From IMG/VR virus record IMGVR_UViG_3300025869_000046, positions 1-34,039 of that record: a stretch of DNA of 34,039 bases; one strand, written 5' to 3'. Positions 15,588-23,134 of the stretch are shown here, one piece after another. Every line of letters starts with the position of its first letter. The stretch's first letter is position 1. The notes under the pieces were generated by a model. It worked only from the letters and a program-made list of their open reading frames with translations, made no database searches and was not told where the DNA came from. Origin of the DNA: a virus. Made by a program: the position numbers and the translations under genes.

Positions 15588-18293
15588 TTATTTAGTAATG
15601 TCTTTAATAACTGTCAACTTAGAGATAGGCATAGTAACTTTTCTATCAGTCTTCTTATGGCTACCATCTTCCATTATTGCCCAAACTAACATAGTAGCTT
15701 CTGAGTCTTTTCCATTGACACTTGTTACGACACCATGAACTGTTGAAGGTGGGTCGGGGTCCTTATTGATTGACCAACTTACAGATTGTCCTACACGAAC
15801 AGAACTTGCTTTTGATTCATCATTGCCCTTTTTAGATGAGAGTGGGTGTGATGAAGGAAGTAAATCCTGGTCATAAGGTTTTCTTTTAAATCTTCCAGTT
15901 CTCAATGCATGAAGGAACCCGTTAACTCTGGCTACGCCCCACTGGTCGGCAGATGTAACATTACCTCTAACTGAACCAGGGCTTGTACGATAAGCACCTA
16001 CACCTCTACGAAACACAGAAATTAATGTTCTAAGATTAGCTTTGTGTTTTGGATTTTTTGAGTTGTGTTCTTCAACTTTATTACTTAGTGTTTTTCTGAT
16101 TCTAGCTGATACTGCTTTAGCAGCATTTTCATCAGCAATTTTATTAGCAAGTTCATAGGCTTCTTTTCGCCTTTCACGTACTACTTTTTTTTGGTCAGAA
16201 ATAACTTTTTTCATAGCAGGAACACCCATGTTAAGAACACCACCCCATTTAATAGCGGCAACAACACCAGCTAATCTGTTGTTGTTTTGATGTCTTCCCA
16301 TAAAACGTTCTCTTCTACGTACCCAGTTAAGTACTGATTCACTTCTATCACCAGATTGGTATTTACCCCATCTGTTAAAAGCATCATTACCTGTAAATGA
16401 GGTAGGAGGATTTCCTCCATTTCCACCTCGTCTCCATATTTCTGGGTAATTCTCTTTTAGGTTTTTTGCATAACCATAAGGAAACATTTTATATTTTGAA
16501 TTTGATATTCTTACAAGTTTATCGTCACCAGGACTTGGAAAGTTAGTTCTGTCTTTTTTAGGTTTTTCGTTTTTAATATTTTCTGGTTCCATTTCAAAGA
16601 TTTGTTCCATAACTACTTCAGCTTCTTCTGTAGAAACCTTTAATTCTTCTATAATACCATCTATAAAAGATTTTTTAGTATTTTCAAAACTCTCATGAGA
16701 ATTACAAGGCATGTAATAAGTTATACCTTCTATTTTATGAGTATGAGAACCTTCACAACCCATTTGTATTGCTCTTTCTTCAGCAGCTTCTCTAGTAGTA
16801 AACATGTCCATGTTTCTTGAAGGTGTCGTAGCAATAGTTTGTCTTGTTGTCTCTGGTGCGGCATCTACACTATCCATTTTGGAATCAAATATTTGTCTTA
16901 ACATTTTAGCTTCGTAACTTGCTTCTGATGAAGCAGCTTCTAACTTTGGTTCCTCGTCTGGTTCTTCTTTTGGTTCTTCTACTATTGGTTCAGAGCCATC
17001 AGCAGGTACTTGTAACATGTTTAATGGTCGTAAATATACTTCGTGCTTATCATCGACATCCAAACCAACTACTTTTCTAGCTTCACCGATTGTTATCCAA
17101 CCACCTGAAACACCCATGTTTACTCTTTTATAAAGAGCATCCATGTCAGTTTGTAAGGCACGTACATTCATAACGTCATAATCACACATTAAACTTGAGT
17201 CATTAAAATCTGGTATTAATAATTGATGTGTTAATTCATTAGCAACTGTTTTCCATAAAGGAACTAGTTTTTGTTCTGTAAAAAATTCTCTAAGTTCAGC
17301 AGTATTGTTGTAAGTAGCTGCGTCCAAACCAGCTCCGAGTCCAGCAAGAATTGCTGGTACACCTAAAACAGCAGAAACTCTTTCTTCTGGTAGTCTTCTA
17401 AGTTCTTGTAATTTCATTTGGTCTGGTGAAAAAGAAACAACTTCTACAGCCATTGAACCAGATAAAACCATTGGAGAACCTCTATTAGCTCCACCAAACT
17501 TTTGTTTGTATGATTGAGCAATAGCTTCTGCTTCTTCTCTAGTAGGACCACCCATTGCATCATTTCTAGGAGATAATACAACACCTGGAACTGCTAAATT
17601 AGTTAACAACGCAGATGCATACTGACCAGCAGCTTCATCACCAATTAATTCTCTTAAGATAGATTTGAGAGGAGCATGACCTCGTCTGTGGTCATTTGGG
17701 TCTATTCCCTGTCTAATATGAATAACATCTTCGTTTTTTATTTTCATAGGCTCACCAGAACTAGAACCGTGAGCAAAATATTCATAATGAGTAATTAGTT
17801 TACTTTCATTACCCCTAACAGATACAAGCTCAGGCATTAATGGAACTAATCCAACTACCTTACCTTGACTGTTTCTATTTTTATAAATAAAAGCATCACC
17901 ATGAGCACTTATTGAAATAACTATGTAATGAGATAAAAGACTTGCAGACATAAATTCATTTGGTCTTCTGTATAGTTCAGTAACAGGATGTTTATAATCT
18001 ACTTCTCTATCACCAAACTTCTGGTCTCTTTTAACAACTTGTAGCATTGGTTCAGCAAATGAAGTTGCAAGAACGTTTAGACAGGCGACAACTGCAGAGT
18101 TACCTGTACCGTCACCTATCTCTTTTAAATCTGCTGTTTCCCAAAAACCAGCACTTGAATTGTAACCAAAAATTGATGAATCTCTACTGCTAGATATACT
18201 TTGATTGTAACCAGCCATTTTACGAAGTGAAGCTTCGCTTGGTTTATTTAAGTATTCTGTTGCTCTTTGTAAAAAACTTTTATCTTCTGCCAT
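15588..18293 (-). CDS. Portal protein with multi-domain C-terminal extension
   Basis: Residues about 30-430 are an HK97-type portal (NSAVVACLNVLATSFAEPML, YKHPVTELYRRPNEFMS, DVIHIRQGIDPNDHRRGHAP, LGVPAILAGLGAGLDAATYN), the ring through which DNA is packaged. The protein continues for about 470 residues. A Cys/His patch near 510-530 (MGCEGSHTHKIEG, YYMPCNSHE) could bind metal. A helical domain near 615-700 contains WRRGGNGGNPP, then SVLNWVRRRERFMGRH. YDQDLLPSSHPLS lies near 805-820, and a small beta-barrel-like end (838-899, VRVGQSVSWSINKDPDPPS) resembles DUF2945/TUDOR-like domains. The extension probably works in capsid assembly. Stop of TerL and this ATG abut (TAAATG). Confidence 0.88.
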   Translation of the reverse strand: MAEDKSFLQRATEYLNKPSEASLRKMAGYNQSISSSRDSSIFGYNSSAGFWETADLKEIGDGTGNSAVVACLNVLATSFAEPMLQVVKRDQKFGDREVDYKHPVTELYRRPNEFMSASLLSHYIVISISAHGDAFIYKNRNSQGKVVGLVPLMPELVSVRGNESKLITHYEYFAHGSSSGEPMKIKNEDVIHIRQGIDPNDHRRGHAPLKSILRELIGDEAAGQYASALLTNLAVPGVVLSPRNDAMGGPTREEAEAIAQSYKQKFGGANRGSPMVLSGSMAVEVVSFSPDQMKLQELRRLPEERVSAVLGVPAILAGLGAGLDAATYNNTAELREFFTEQKLVPLWKTVANELTHQLLIPDFNDSSLMCDYDVMNVRALQTDMDALYKRVNMGVSGGWITIGEARKVVGLDVDDKHEVYLRPLNMLQVPADGSEPIVEEPKEEPDEEPKLEAASSEASYEAKMLRQIFDSKMDSVDAAPETTRQTIATTPSRNMDMFTTREAAEERAIQMGCEGSHTHKIEGITYYMPCNSHESFENTKKSFIDGIIEELKVSTEEAEVVMEQIFEMEPENIKNEKPKKDRTNFPSPGDDKLVRISNSKYKMFPYGYAKNLKENYPEIWRRGGNGGNPPTSFTGNDAFNRWGKYQSGDRSESVLNWVRRRERFMGRHQNNNRLAGVVAAIKWGGVLNMGVPAMKKVISDQKKVVRERRKEAYELANKIADENAAKAVSARIRKTLSNKVEEHNSKNPKHKANLRTLISVFRRGVGAYRTSPGSVRGNVTSADQWGVARVNGFLHALRTGRFKRKPYDQDLLPSSHPLSSKKGNDESKASSVRVGQSVSWSINKDPDPPSTVHGVVTSVNGKDSEATMLVWAIMEDGSHKKTDRKVTMPISKLTVIKDITK

Positions 18294-19508
18294 TTAATAT
18301 GCTACCCAGCTTCTCCTCTGTACTAGGCTTTGTGCTCCTAATACTAATGCGTCGACAATATCATCATGTCGACCAACGGGAAAGGTCATTAATTCTCTCT
18401 CTAGTTCTTCTAACCACGATGCATTACGACGAAATAGCACATCGCCTGACTCCATCCTAGCTGATAAAGGCAAAGCCTGTGTTATTTTATCTTTAGAAGT
18501 GTCCATTTCTCTAACTCTCATTCCAGTTCGTTGTGCTAGCTGTGTAAAGTTTTTTGTAAAGTTTTGTTTTTCCATACATACATGAGCCCACTTGTATTTA
18601 TTATATAACTGTTGAATAGTTGGAACAATATCTGGACCTTCTATTTTTACTCTTACCATATCTTCAACAAACAATTTCATGTCTGGTGAAATAGCACAAG
18701 ACAAAATTACTGTATAGTCTGATTCTGTTTTAGTAGTAACAGCTAAGTCAGCAGTTCCAAAGTGAACCATTTCTGCTGGATTCCATTGAGAGCCACCACC
18801 AATATATAATCTATCTTTTATGTCAAAGTATGTCATCCATTCTGGTTTTAACATTCCTTGACCAGCATCAACAAACTCTGCTAAATATTCTTGAGCAAAA
18901 ACAATAGAACCTACTTCATCTTTAGCAGAATCAATTTCATCATTATCTATCATAGGATTGTCGTATGTAGAAAATCTAAATCTTTCCCAATTAGGTGCTT
19001 TCTCAGCAGTTGTCCATAAATCGTAAAACCAATTATCCATACCCATTGGAGTGCTAATAAATAAAGCAGAACCTTTTCTTTCAGTAAGAGTAGGTCTTAA
19101 TACTTCTTGCCAAACATCTGGCTTAATAAAAGCAGCTTCGTCCATTACTAAAAAGTCCAAACCTTCACCCCTTAATCTTTGAGGGTTATCAGCAGACTTA
19201 CATGATATAGAGCCACCATTAGGAAAAATAACTTCCATGTTTGCTAAAGAAACTTTTGGTCTAATTTCTTCTGGAAAAGAATAAGCAGCATTTTCTAATG
19301 CTCTCCAACCTACTCTAGCAATTGCAAATGTAGGAGCTACCCACCATGCTCTACCACCATTTAAAGCTCTTTCCATACACATGTGGATTCCAAGTCTTGT
19401 TTTACCAAAACGTCTACCAGCACAAAGTATTTTCCACCTTGAATCTGAACTAGCTACTTCTTTTTGATTGTCATGAAGTCCTGGAAGTTCTGGTACGTAT
19501 ACAGGCAT
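18294..19508 (-). CDS. terL: Terminase large subunit
   Basis: The 404-residue packaging motor has both domains. ATPase: Walker A GRRFGKTR (31-38), Walker B DFLVMDEAA (118-126, catalytic Glu124), and coupling motif ISTP (151-154). RNase H-like nuclease: Asp254 in FGTADLAV, CMEKQNF (311-317) and the final acidic group in GRHDDIVDAL (379-388). It pulls DNA into proheads through the portal and cuts concatemers. It is followed directly by the portal gene and preceded by an HNH gene 1 nt upstream; TerS is about 3 kb away rather than adjacent. Confidence 0.96.
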   Translation of the reverse strand: MPVYVPELPGLHDNQKEVASSDSRWKILCAGRRFGKTRLGIHMCMERALNGGRAWWVAPTFAIARVGWRALENAAYSFPEEIRPKVSLANMEVIFPNGGSISCKSADNPQRLRGEGLDFLVMDEAAFIKPDVWQEVLRPTLTERKGSALFISTPMGMDNWFYDLWTTAEKAPNWERFRFSTYDNPMIDNDEIDSAKDEVGSIVFAQEYLAEFVDAGQGMLKPEWMTYFDIKDRLYIGGGSQWNPAEMVHFGTADLAVTTKTESDYTVILSCAISPDMKLFVEDMVRVKIEGPDIVPTIQQLYNKYKWAHVCMEKQNFTKNFTQLAQRTGMRVREMDTSKDKITQALPLSARMESGDVLFRRNASWLEELERELMTFPVGRHDDIVDALVLGAQSLVQRRSWVAY

Positions 19509-19509
19509 T

Positions 19510-19911
19510 TTATGGTTTAAATTTATATTTCATATTAAGGTAGCCAATTAACAATTCTCTATAAGCTCTTTTACTACCTTTAGTATCTCTACCATCATAA
19601 ATATCGTGATGATATTTACATAGTATGCAAACATTATCTAAATCATATTTCTTATCTGCACTTCTTCCACCCATTCCTATATCGAGTATATGTGCAAGTT
19701 CTAACCATTGTTTACTACCACAGTCTTCCCATTCACATGCATATTTAGCTCTTTGTAAAGCTTGTTGTCTTATTTTAGATAAACCACCTTCAGGTTTTAC
19801 TGCATTTTTCTTTTTACCTACACCACCACGCATACCTTTACCTTTTGTACGCATTTTAAATTCTTTGTGAGTTTCTTTATCGGGGTCCCAGAACTCATAG
19901 TTGTCTACCAT
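19510..19911 (-). CDS. HNH endonuclease
   Basis: The 133-residue protein has a basic N-terminus (KGKGMRGGVGKKKNAVK) and a complete zinc-associated HNH domain: Cys59 and Cys64, LAHILD (His74), LDNVCILCKYHHDIYDG with Asn93, Cys95, Cys98, His101/102. HNH proteins encoded next to TerL are known in HK97-like phages to assist cutting of packaging substrates, and that role is likely here given the 1-nt gap to terL. The start overlaps the upstream FmdB-like gene by 7 nt, so the genes are co-translated. A free-standing homing nuclease is the alternative. Confidence 0.92.
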   Translation of the reverse strand: MVDNYEFWDPDKETHKEFKMRTKGKGMRGGVGKKKNAVKPEGGLSKIRQQALQRAKYACEWEDCGSKQWLELAHILDIGMGGRSADKKYDLDNVCILCKYHHDIYDGRDTKGSKRAYRELLIGYLNMKYKFKP

Positions 19912-20150
19912 CTAAATTTCCTTTTCTTAGCTTTTTGATACTTCTGATAAGAAGTAGTTGTTAAATCACTTGGGTCTTTTTCCCATTCTACATCAACTGG
20001 AGTTTCAAACATGACATTACGAGAAATTTGTCTTTGAGTAGGACTTTCACATTTGGGACAATTTATTTTAGGTTCTTCTTTTATTCCGTAAGTAACTTCA
20101 AATAAAAATTCGCAAATATCCTTTATACATTTGTGTTCATATCTAGGCAT
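19905..20150 (-). CDS. FmdB-like zinc-ribbon protein
   Basis: The 81-residue protein begins MPRYEHKC and carries four cysteines in two pairs (Cys8/Cys13 and Cys31/Cys34, CPKC) with FLFEVTYGI between, the layout of the FmdB putative regulatory zinc ribbon family. The C-terminus is basic (QKYQKAKKRKFRW), suiting nucleic-acid or protein contact. Members are common in phages near terminase or tail genes, but their function is not established. The first pair is spaced CxxxxC rather than CxxC, so the zinc site may be atypical. It overlaps the HNH gene. Confidence 0.8.
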   Translation of the reverse strand: MPRYEHKCIKDICEFLFEVTYGIKEEPKINCPKCESPTQRQISRNVMFETPVDVEWEKDPSDLTTTSYQKYQKAKKRKFRW

Positions 20151-20155
20151 ACCAA

Positions 20156-20458
20156 TTAGGATAATTCAGTAGGGTCGTACATGCTGTATTTAACAGTGAT
20201 TTCTTCTCCAGATTCAATGTCTCTTAAAAAATATAAATATCTTACTCTTTGGACTTCTACAATTTTTGCATTAGGTTCTTCACTATGATTGATAAAACCA
20301 CCTAAAGGCGTTCTATATAATTTTGTAGTTATAGGGTCTTCTATGTGAGTAATACCAGCTTTAACACCTTTTTCTATTGTACCTGTTGAAAATAGTCCTA
20401 ATCCGTCAATGTTAGATTCATTAATGGTAAGAAATTCGGGTAAAGGTCTATATTTCAT
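20156..20458 (-). CDS. SET-domain protein, putative lysine methyltransferase
   Basis: In 100 residues the minimal SET fold motifs appear in order: GLGLFSTGTIEKG (19-31, SAM-binding start of the fold), GGFINHSEEPNAKI (53-66, the NHSxxPN pseudoknot motif) and a final YFLRDIESGEEITVKY (76-91, the GEEIT.dY motif with the catalytic-site Tyr). No pre- or post-SET cysteines are present. SET proteins transfer methyl groups from SAM to lysines; the target is unknown. It overlaps the upstream glycosyltransferase gene by 11 nt and precedes the FmdB-like and HNH genes, so it is made with late proteins and could modify virion or host proteins. Confidence 0.85.
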   Translation of the reverse strand: MKYRPLPEFLTINESNIDGLGLFSTGTIEKGVKAGITHIEDPITTKLYRTPLGGFINHSEEPNAKIVEVQRVRYLYFLRDIESGEEITVKYSMYDPTELS

Positions 20459-21431
20459 TATTAAACCAATCTGAAGGTATATGATAGTTATGTAAAGATT
20501 TCTCTTTAAAATCTACATTCATCCATTTTTCATATCTTTTTATAGTTTCTTGTAGTTTGGGGTCTTCATAGTATCTAATAAAGTTTTGCATTTCTTTTTG
20601 CTCTAACATATCTTTTTCTTCAGGACTAACAAAGTGATGCCAATAAGCCCTTCCTCCACCTTCAGAGCTTATCTCTGTGTTGTACATGTGACCAACAATC
20701 GGTTGTGTATTTGGATAAACAAGTTCCCAACCATCATTGAGCAATTTAAATGTTTTACACATATCTTCTTCCATCATCAGCATTTCTGGGTCTTCATCAT
20801 AAAGAAAGTTTTCACCACTAAAAGAAAAGTTGTAACTAAATTTACCAGTAGGGATTAACTTTCTTTTATCTTCAATAGTATCTTTTACCATCCAGGGTAA
20901 GCAATATTGCCAAATTGGTTGTGAAAGAAAAGGATAAAGTTCTAAGTCCCATTCTTCTTCCCATCCAATGTATGGATATAGATTCTTGTTATCTATTAAA
21001 ACTCTTTCTTCGTTTTTATAAGCATACTTAGAAGGATATGCAGTAATAATTGATTTCTTATTACCAGTCAAGTTAATAGCGTCTTCATAAAGCCAAGATA
21101 ATTTCTCATCCCAATTTTTAGAAAACTTAGTATGGCTATCAATAGAAAGAACGAAGTCTTCTCCATCATATAATTCAGAGACACCTTTCCTAGCCTTACC
21201 AGTACCAATCTTATCTAATCTATTATCTTCGTTTATATAATCAAAGTATCCTTTAATGTTTGCACCAAAGGTAGAGATAAGAGTTGAGAGTTTTTGTTCT
21301 TCTTCTGGTGATGATGATAAAAATCTAATTCCAAAATGTATGTCGTGTGATTTAGCATTTTCAAATGCATCAAAAACTGTAGGTAGTAATTCAGTATCGT
21401 GCATTGTTGGCATTGCTATAAATATTGACAT
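20448..21431 (-). CDS. GlcNAc-type glycosyltransferase (GT-A fold, PF11397-like)
   Basis: The 327-residue protein opens with IFIAMPTMHDTELLPTVFDA. It then has the family's GTGKARKGVSELYDGEDFVL (76-95) and SIDSHTKFSKNWDEKL (96-111), where DSH (98-100) replaces the usual DXD metal motif of GT-A enzymes. A later SGENFLYDEDPEM and MEEDMCKTFKLLNDGW match the acceptor half, and a distal PIVGHMYN His follows. The family includes Skp1 GlcNAc-transferases (GT60), and phage members are common. The sugar and acceptor cannot be read from sequence; phage DNA, virion protein or host surface glycan are all possible. It is the first gene of a tight late set including SET, FmdB, HNH and TerL. Confidence 0.87.
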   Translation of the reverse strand: MSIFIAMPTMHDTELLPTVFDAFENAKSHDIHFGIRFLSSSPEEEQKLSTLISTFGANIKGYFDYINEDNRLDKIGTGKARKGVSELYDGEDFVLSIDSHTKFSKNWDEKLSWLYEDAINLTGNKKSIITAYPSKYAYKNEERVLIDNKNLYPYIGWEEEWDLELYPFLSQPIWQYCLPWMVKDTIEDKRKLIPTGKFSYNFSFSGENFLYDEDPEMLMMEEDMCKTFKLLNDGWELVYPNTQPIVGHMYNTEISSEGGGRAYWHHFVSPEEKDMLEQKEMQNFIRYYEDPKLQETIKRYEKWMNVDFKEKSLHNYHIPSDWFNNEI

Positions 21432-21465
21432 ATAGTTATCCTAACAGATGTTTGTTTTAGATACA

Positions 21466-21514
21466 GCTCTCCTAAGAGAGCCGATGATGGGAGGAGGTCG
21501 GTGTGGATGCCGAC
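21466..21514 (-). other. Two adjacent hairpins between genes
   Basis: GCTCTC (21466-21471) pairs with GAGAGC (21476-21481) around a 4-nt loop, and GTCGG (21497-21501) pairs with CCGAC (21510-21514). CCGA at 21481-21484 could instead pair with TCGG at 21498-21501, so two folds compete. No T-run follows in minus sense. It lies between the 72-aa gene and the glycosyltransferase start and may be a processing or attenuation site. Confidence 0.5.
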
Positions 21515-21523
21515 AATTTAACT

Positions 21524-21742
21524 TTAGCTCTTAATAGAGAAACCTGTGGTATTTGACAATGCAGGGTAACTTGATAAAACAACAAAAGAAATTCTTTGAA
21601 CTGTTTCATTATGGGTCAATCCAACAGGAACTCTAAAAGTATCTACTACTTGTTTGTCTTTAATCATTTCAACACAAAGATTTTCTAAGTTATCTTTGAT
21701 TGGTTTCGTTTTAAATCTGATTCCGCCGAGAATATAGTTCAT
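21524..21742 (-). CDS. 72-aa protein of unknown function
   Basis: I do not recognise this protein (MNYILGGIRFKTKPIKDNLE...). It is a small mixed alpha/beta protein with no Cys pairs or membrane segment; the C-terminal part (RISFVVLSSYPALSNTT) looks strand-rich. In minus sense AAGG lies about 10 nt before the ATG at 21742, a plausible ribosome site. It is separated from the downstream glycosyltransferase gene by the double-hairpin spacer and from the divergent 47-aa gene by about 90 nt. Confidence 0.62.
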   Translation of the reverse strand: MNYILGGIRFKTKPIKDNLENLCVEMIKDKQVVDTFRVPVGLTHNETVQRISFVVLSSYPALSNTTGFSIKS

Positions 21743-21805
21743 AGTTTCTTTACCTTATCACACTGTTTTCATTTAACATGTTTTTAACATTTCTTACCAC
21801 ACTTT

Positions 21806-21821
21806 TAGAACAAATGTTCTA
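21806..21821. promoter_or_regulatory. SOS-box-like palindromic operator
   Basis: TAGAACAAATGTTCTA is a perfect 6+6 inverted repeat with a 4-nt spacer and contains GAAC-N4-GTTC, the core recognised by LexA of Gram-positive bacteria and actinobacteria. It overlaps a TAATAT -10-like hexamer (21820-21825) that lies 8 nt before the 47-aa gene's ATG. A phage repressor with a similar half-site is the alternative. Confidence 0.6.
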
Positions 21822-21833
21822 ATATTGAGAGCT

Positions 21834-21977
21834 ATGGATTACGTAATTGGATTTTTAATAGGATATACATTCAAAGAGATTGCTCTATTCCTTAATAGAT
21901 TAAGTAAGTGGGATTATGATAATCGTTTTGAATCTGATTATGAATTTCGTCCATTAACAGAAGACGACTTACCTTAA
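21834..21977 (+). CDS. 47-aa protein with hydrophobic N-terminus
   Basis: ATG at 21834 opens MDYVIGFLIGYTFKEIALFL, followed by a charged WDYDNRFESDYEF segment and the end TEDDLP. The first 20 residues are a likely membrane anchor or amphipathic helix and the rest is acidic and cytoplasmic-looking. The reading frame is the only plus-strand gene within the leftward block. It runs convergently into the WhiB gene, overlapping its last 9 nt. The -10-like TAATAT ends 8 nt before the ATG, so the message may be leaderless or nearly so; a weak GAGAG also precedes the ATG. The operator above suggests repressor or DNA-damage control. Function unknown. Confidence 0.7.
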   Translation: MDYVIGFLIGYTFKEIALFLNRLSKWDYDNRFESDYEFRPLTEDDLP

Positions 21978-22295
21978 TAAATCTCCTAAAGAAACATCAT
22001 CATCATCATTATCAACGATAGGTTTCATCTTACGTTCTTTACGAATAGCTCTACGTTCTCTTTCTGATTTTCCTCCCCAAATCCCAAAACGCTCTCCTCG
22101 TTCTAAAGCTTGTTCTAAGCAAGGCTCTATTACTGGACATTTGTTACATATCTCTTTTGCCTTTTTAGTAGAACTGCCTCGTTCTGGAAACCATTCATCA
22201 GCATTAAGTTCTGGGTGAACAACTGTGTTACAAGCAGCGTCTGAATACCACTCTGGAATTCCTAAGACATCTGCTAATAGGCTTACCTTATCCAT
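21969..22295 (-). CDS. WhiB-family Fe-S transcriptional regulator
   Basis: The 108-residue protein has all WhiB hallmarks: Cys22 in DAACNT, Cys50-x2-Cys53 in EICNKCPV, Cys59 in EPCLEQAL, and the GIWGG turn (71-75) followed by a basic tail (SERERRAIRKERKMK) for DNA binding. The four cysteines hold a [4Fe-4S] cluster; WhiB proteins bind the primary sigma factor region 4 and redirect transcription, and phage-encoded members can repress host WhiB genes. The DPELNADEWFPE-type loop is present as HPELNADEWFPERG. An extra acidic end (DNDDDDVSLGDLLR) follows the basic tail. Its presence is the best evidence for an actinobacterial host. Confidence 0.95.
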   Translation of the reverse strand: MDKVSLLADVLGIPEWYSDAACNTVVHPELNADEWFPERGSSTKKAKEICNKCPVIEPCLEQALERGERFGIWGGKSERERRAIRKERKMKPIVDNDDDDVSLGDLLR

Positions 22296-22470
22296 ATATA
22301 CATAACCTTAAACAAATCTATTAACTCTTAAAAGGTTTATTAAGAAAACTAAATGCAGATTGATATGATGTCTAATTTAGAGAAGGGGTAACAGGGGACA
22401 CAAGGGACACAACATGTGTGTATCTATGATATGACATTGAAACAAGAGATATTCGTAGAGGGTACTAAGC
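22296..22470. other. Spacer between WhiB and TerS with tandem 9-bp repeat
   Basis: This 175-nt stretch has no convincing gene. It contains GGGACACAA twice in tandem (22395-22403 and 22404-22412), directly followed by a CATGTGTG segment. A G-rich run lies just before. Being next to terS, it is a candidate packaging-recognition (cos or pac) region or terS-binding site, which is inference only. Confidence 0.4.
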
Positions 22471-22935
22471 CTAATCCCCGTAGGAAATTTCAAATTTAAT
22501 AGGCTCTCCACCTTCGCCACCTATCTCTACGCTCGACCTCTTACCCCATTTCTTAGGGAAACTTCGCTCTAGCCACCAAGCACTAGCTTGCCATACACCA
22601 TTATCGGAAGCCCTACGTATATTACGTATGTGAGCACCCTCAGCTTCGGCTCTTGCTTTTTTTACTGCCTCCGAAAACTCTGAATACAGGTCTATCACTT
22701 CACCCTCGACAGCTGCATCCCCTGGGACTATCTCGACATCATCCTCAGTGTTTGGTGGGTTTAACATCTTATTGTCTGCCTTTTCAATGACTTTATCGCC
22801 TCTTTTCATCCATTCATAGTAGGTTGAGGGCGAAATACCAACCATAGTGGCAGCGTCTTCCTGATAATAGCCGAGTTTAAGCCAGTTAGTAATGTCTTCT
22901 ATCAATTGTGGGGTTAATTTAGTAGGTCTAGCCAT
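22471..22935 (-). CDS. terS: Terminase small subunit
   Basis: From ATG at 22935 the protein begins MARPTKLTPQLIEDITNWLK and contains an N-terminal helix-turn-helix (YYQEDAATMVGISPSTYYEWMKRG). A central helical region (EFSEAVKKARAEAEGAHIRNIRRA) and WQASAWWLERSFPKKWGKR follow, the arrangement of HTH-type phage TerS proteins, which bind the packaging site and regulate TerL. A longer frame begins at 22989, but its first 18 residues (MLYIRLYPWF...) do not fit the family and a TATAAT lies inside them, so I chose 22935. TerS is separated from TerL by seven genes, an unusual distance. Confidence 0.85.
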   Translation of the reverse strand: MARPTKLTPQLIEDITNWLKLGYYQEDAATMVGISPSTYYEWMKRGDKVIEKADNKMLNPPNTEDDVEIVPGDAAVEGEVIDLYSEFSEAVKKARAEAEGAHIRNIRRASDNGVWQASAWWLERSFPKKWGKRSSVEIGGEGGEPIKFEISYGD

Positions 22936-22945
22936 CTTGAAAACC

Positions 22946-22951
22946 ATTATA
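22946..22951 (-). promoter_or_regulatory. -10 element TATAAT for a near-leaderless terS message
   Basis: In minus sense a perfect TATAAT ends 10 nt before the terS ATG. Transcription normally starts 6-8 nt after the hexamer, leaving a leader of only a few bases. No good -35 at 16-18 nt is seen, and no Shine-Dalgarno sequence fits. Leaderless messages are frequent in actinobacteria. It is probably the head of the leftward late operon. Confidence 0.55.
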
Positions 22952-23104
22952 TCAGGTTTAAACCAAGGATATAGCCTTATATAGAGCAAAGTGTATAGAT
23001 GGTCAGACTCGAAAACAAGAGATTTTTGTACGGGGTGCTTAGCGTTATTGTTGTGTTACAGTAGCGATTTCTAAGGTACCCCCTCTACCTTCACGAAATC
23101 AATA

Positions 23105-23134
23105 TTGACTCACAATTGGTTAAGACAGTACCAT
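23105..23134 (+). promoter_or_regulatory. Rightward sigma-70-like promoter
   Basis: TTGACT (23105-23110), an 18-nt spacer and TACCAT (23129-23134) form a reasonable -35/-10 pair. The start point would fall near 23141, about 11 nt before the AGGAGG of the first rightward gene. It would drive the whole plus-strand operon. Confidence 0.6.

Noticed and set aside
22370-22435. 21-codon minus-strand frame beside terS
   Set aside because: No ribosome site and low-complexity composition produced by the GGGACACAA repeat.
22936-22989. Longer start for terS
   Set aside because: The added 18 residues do not resemble TerS and contain the TATAAT promoter element.
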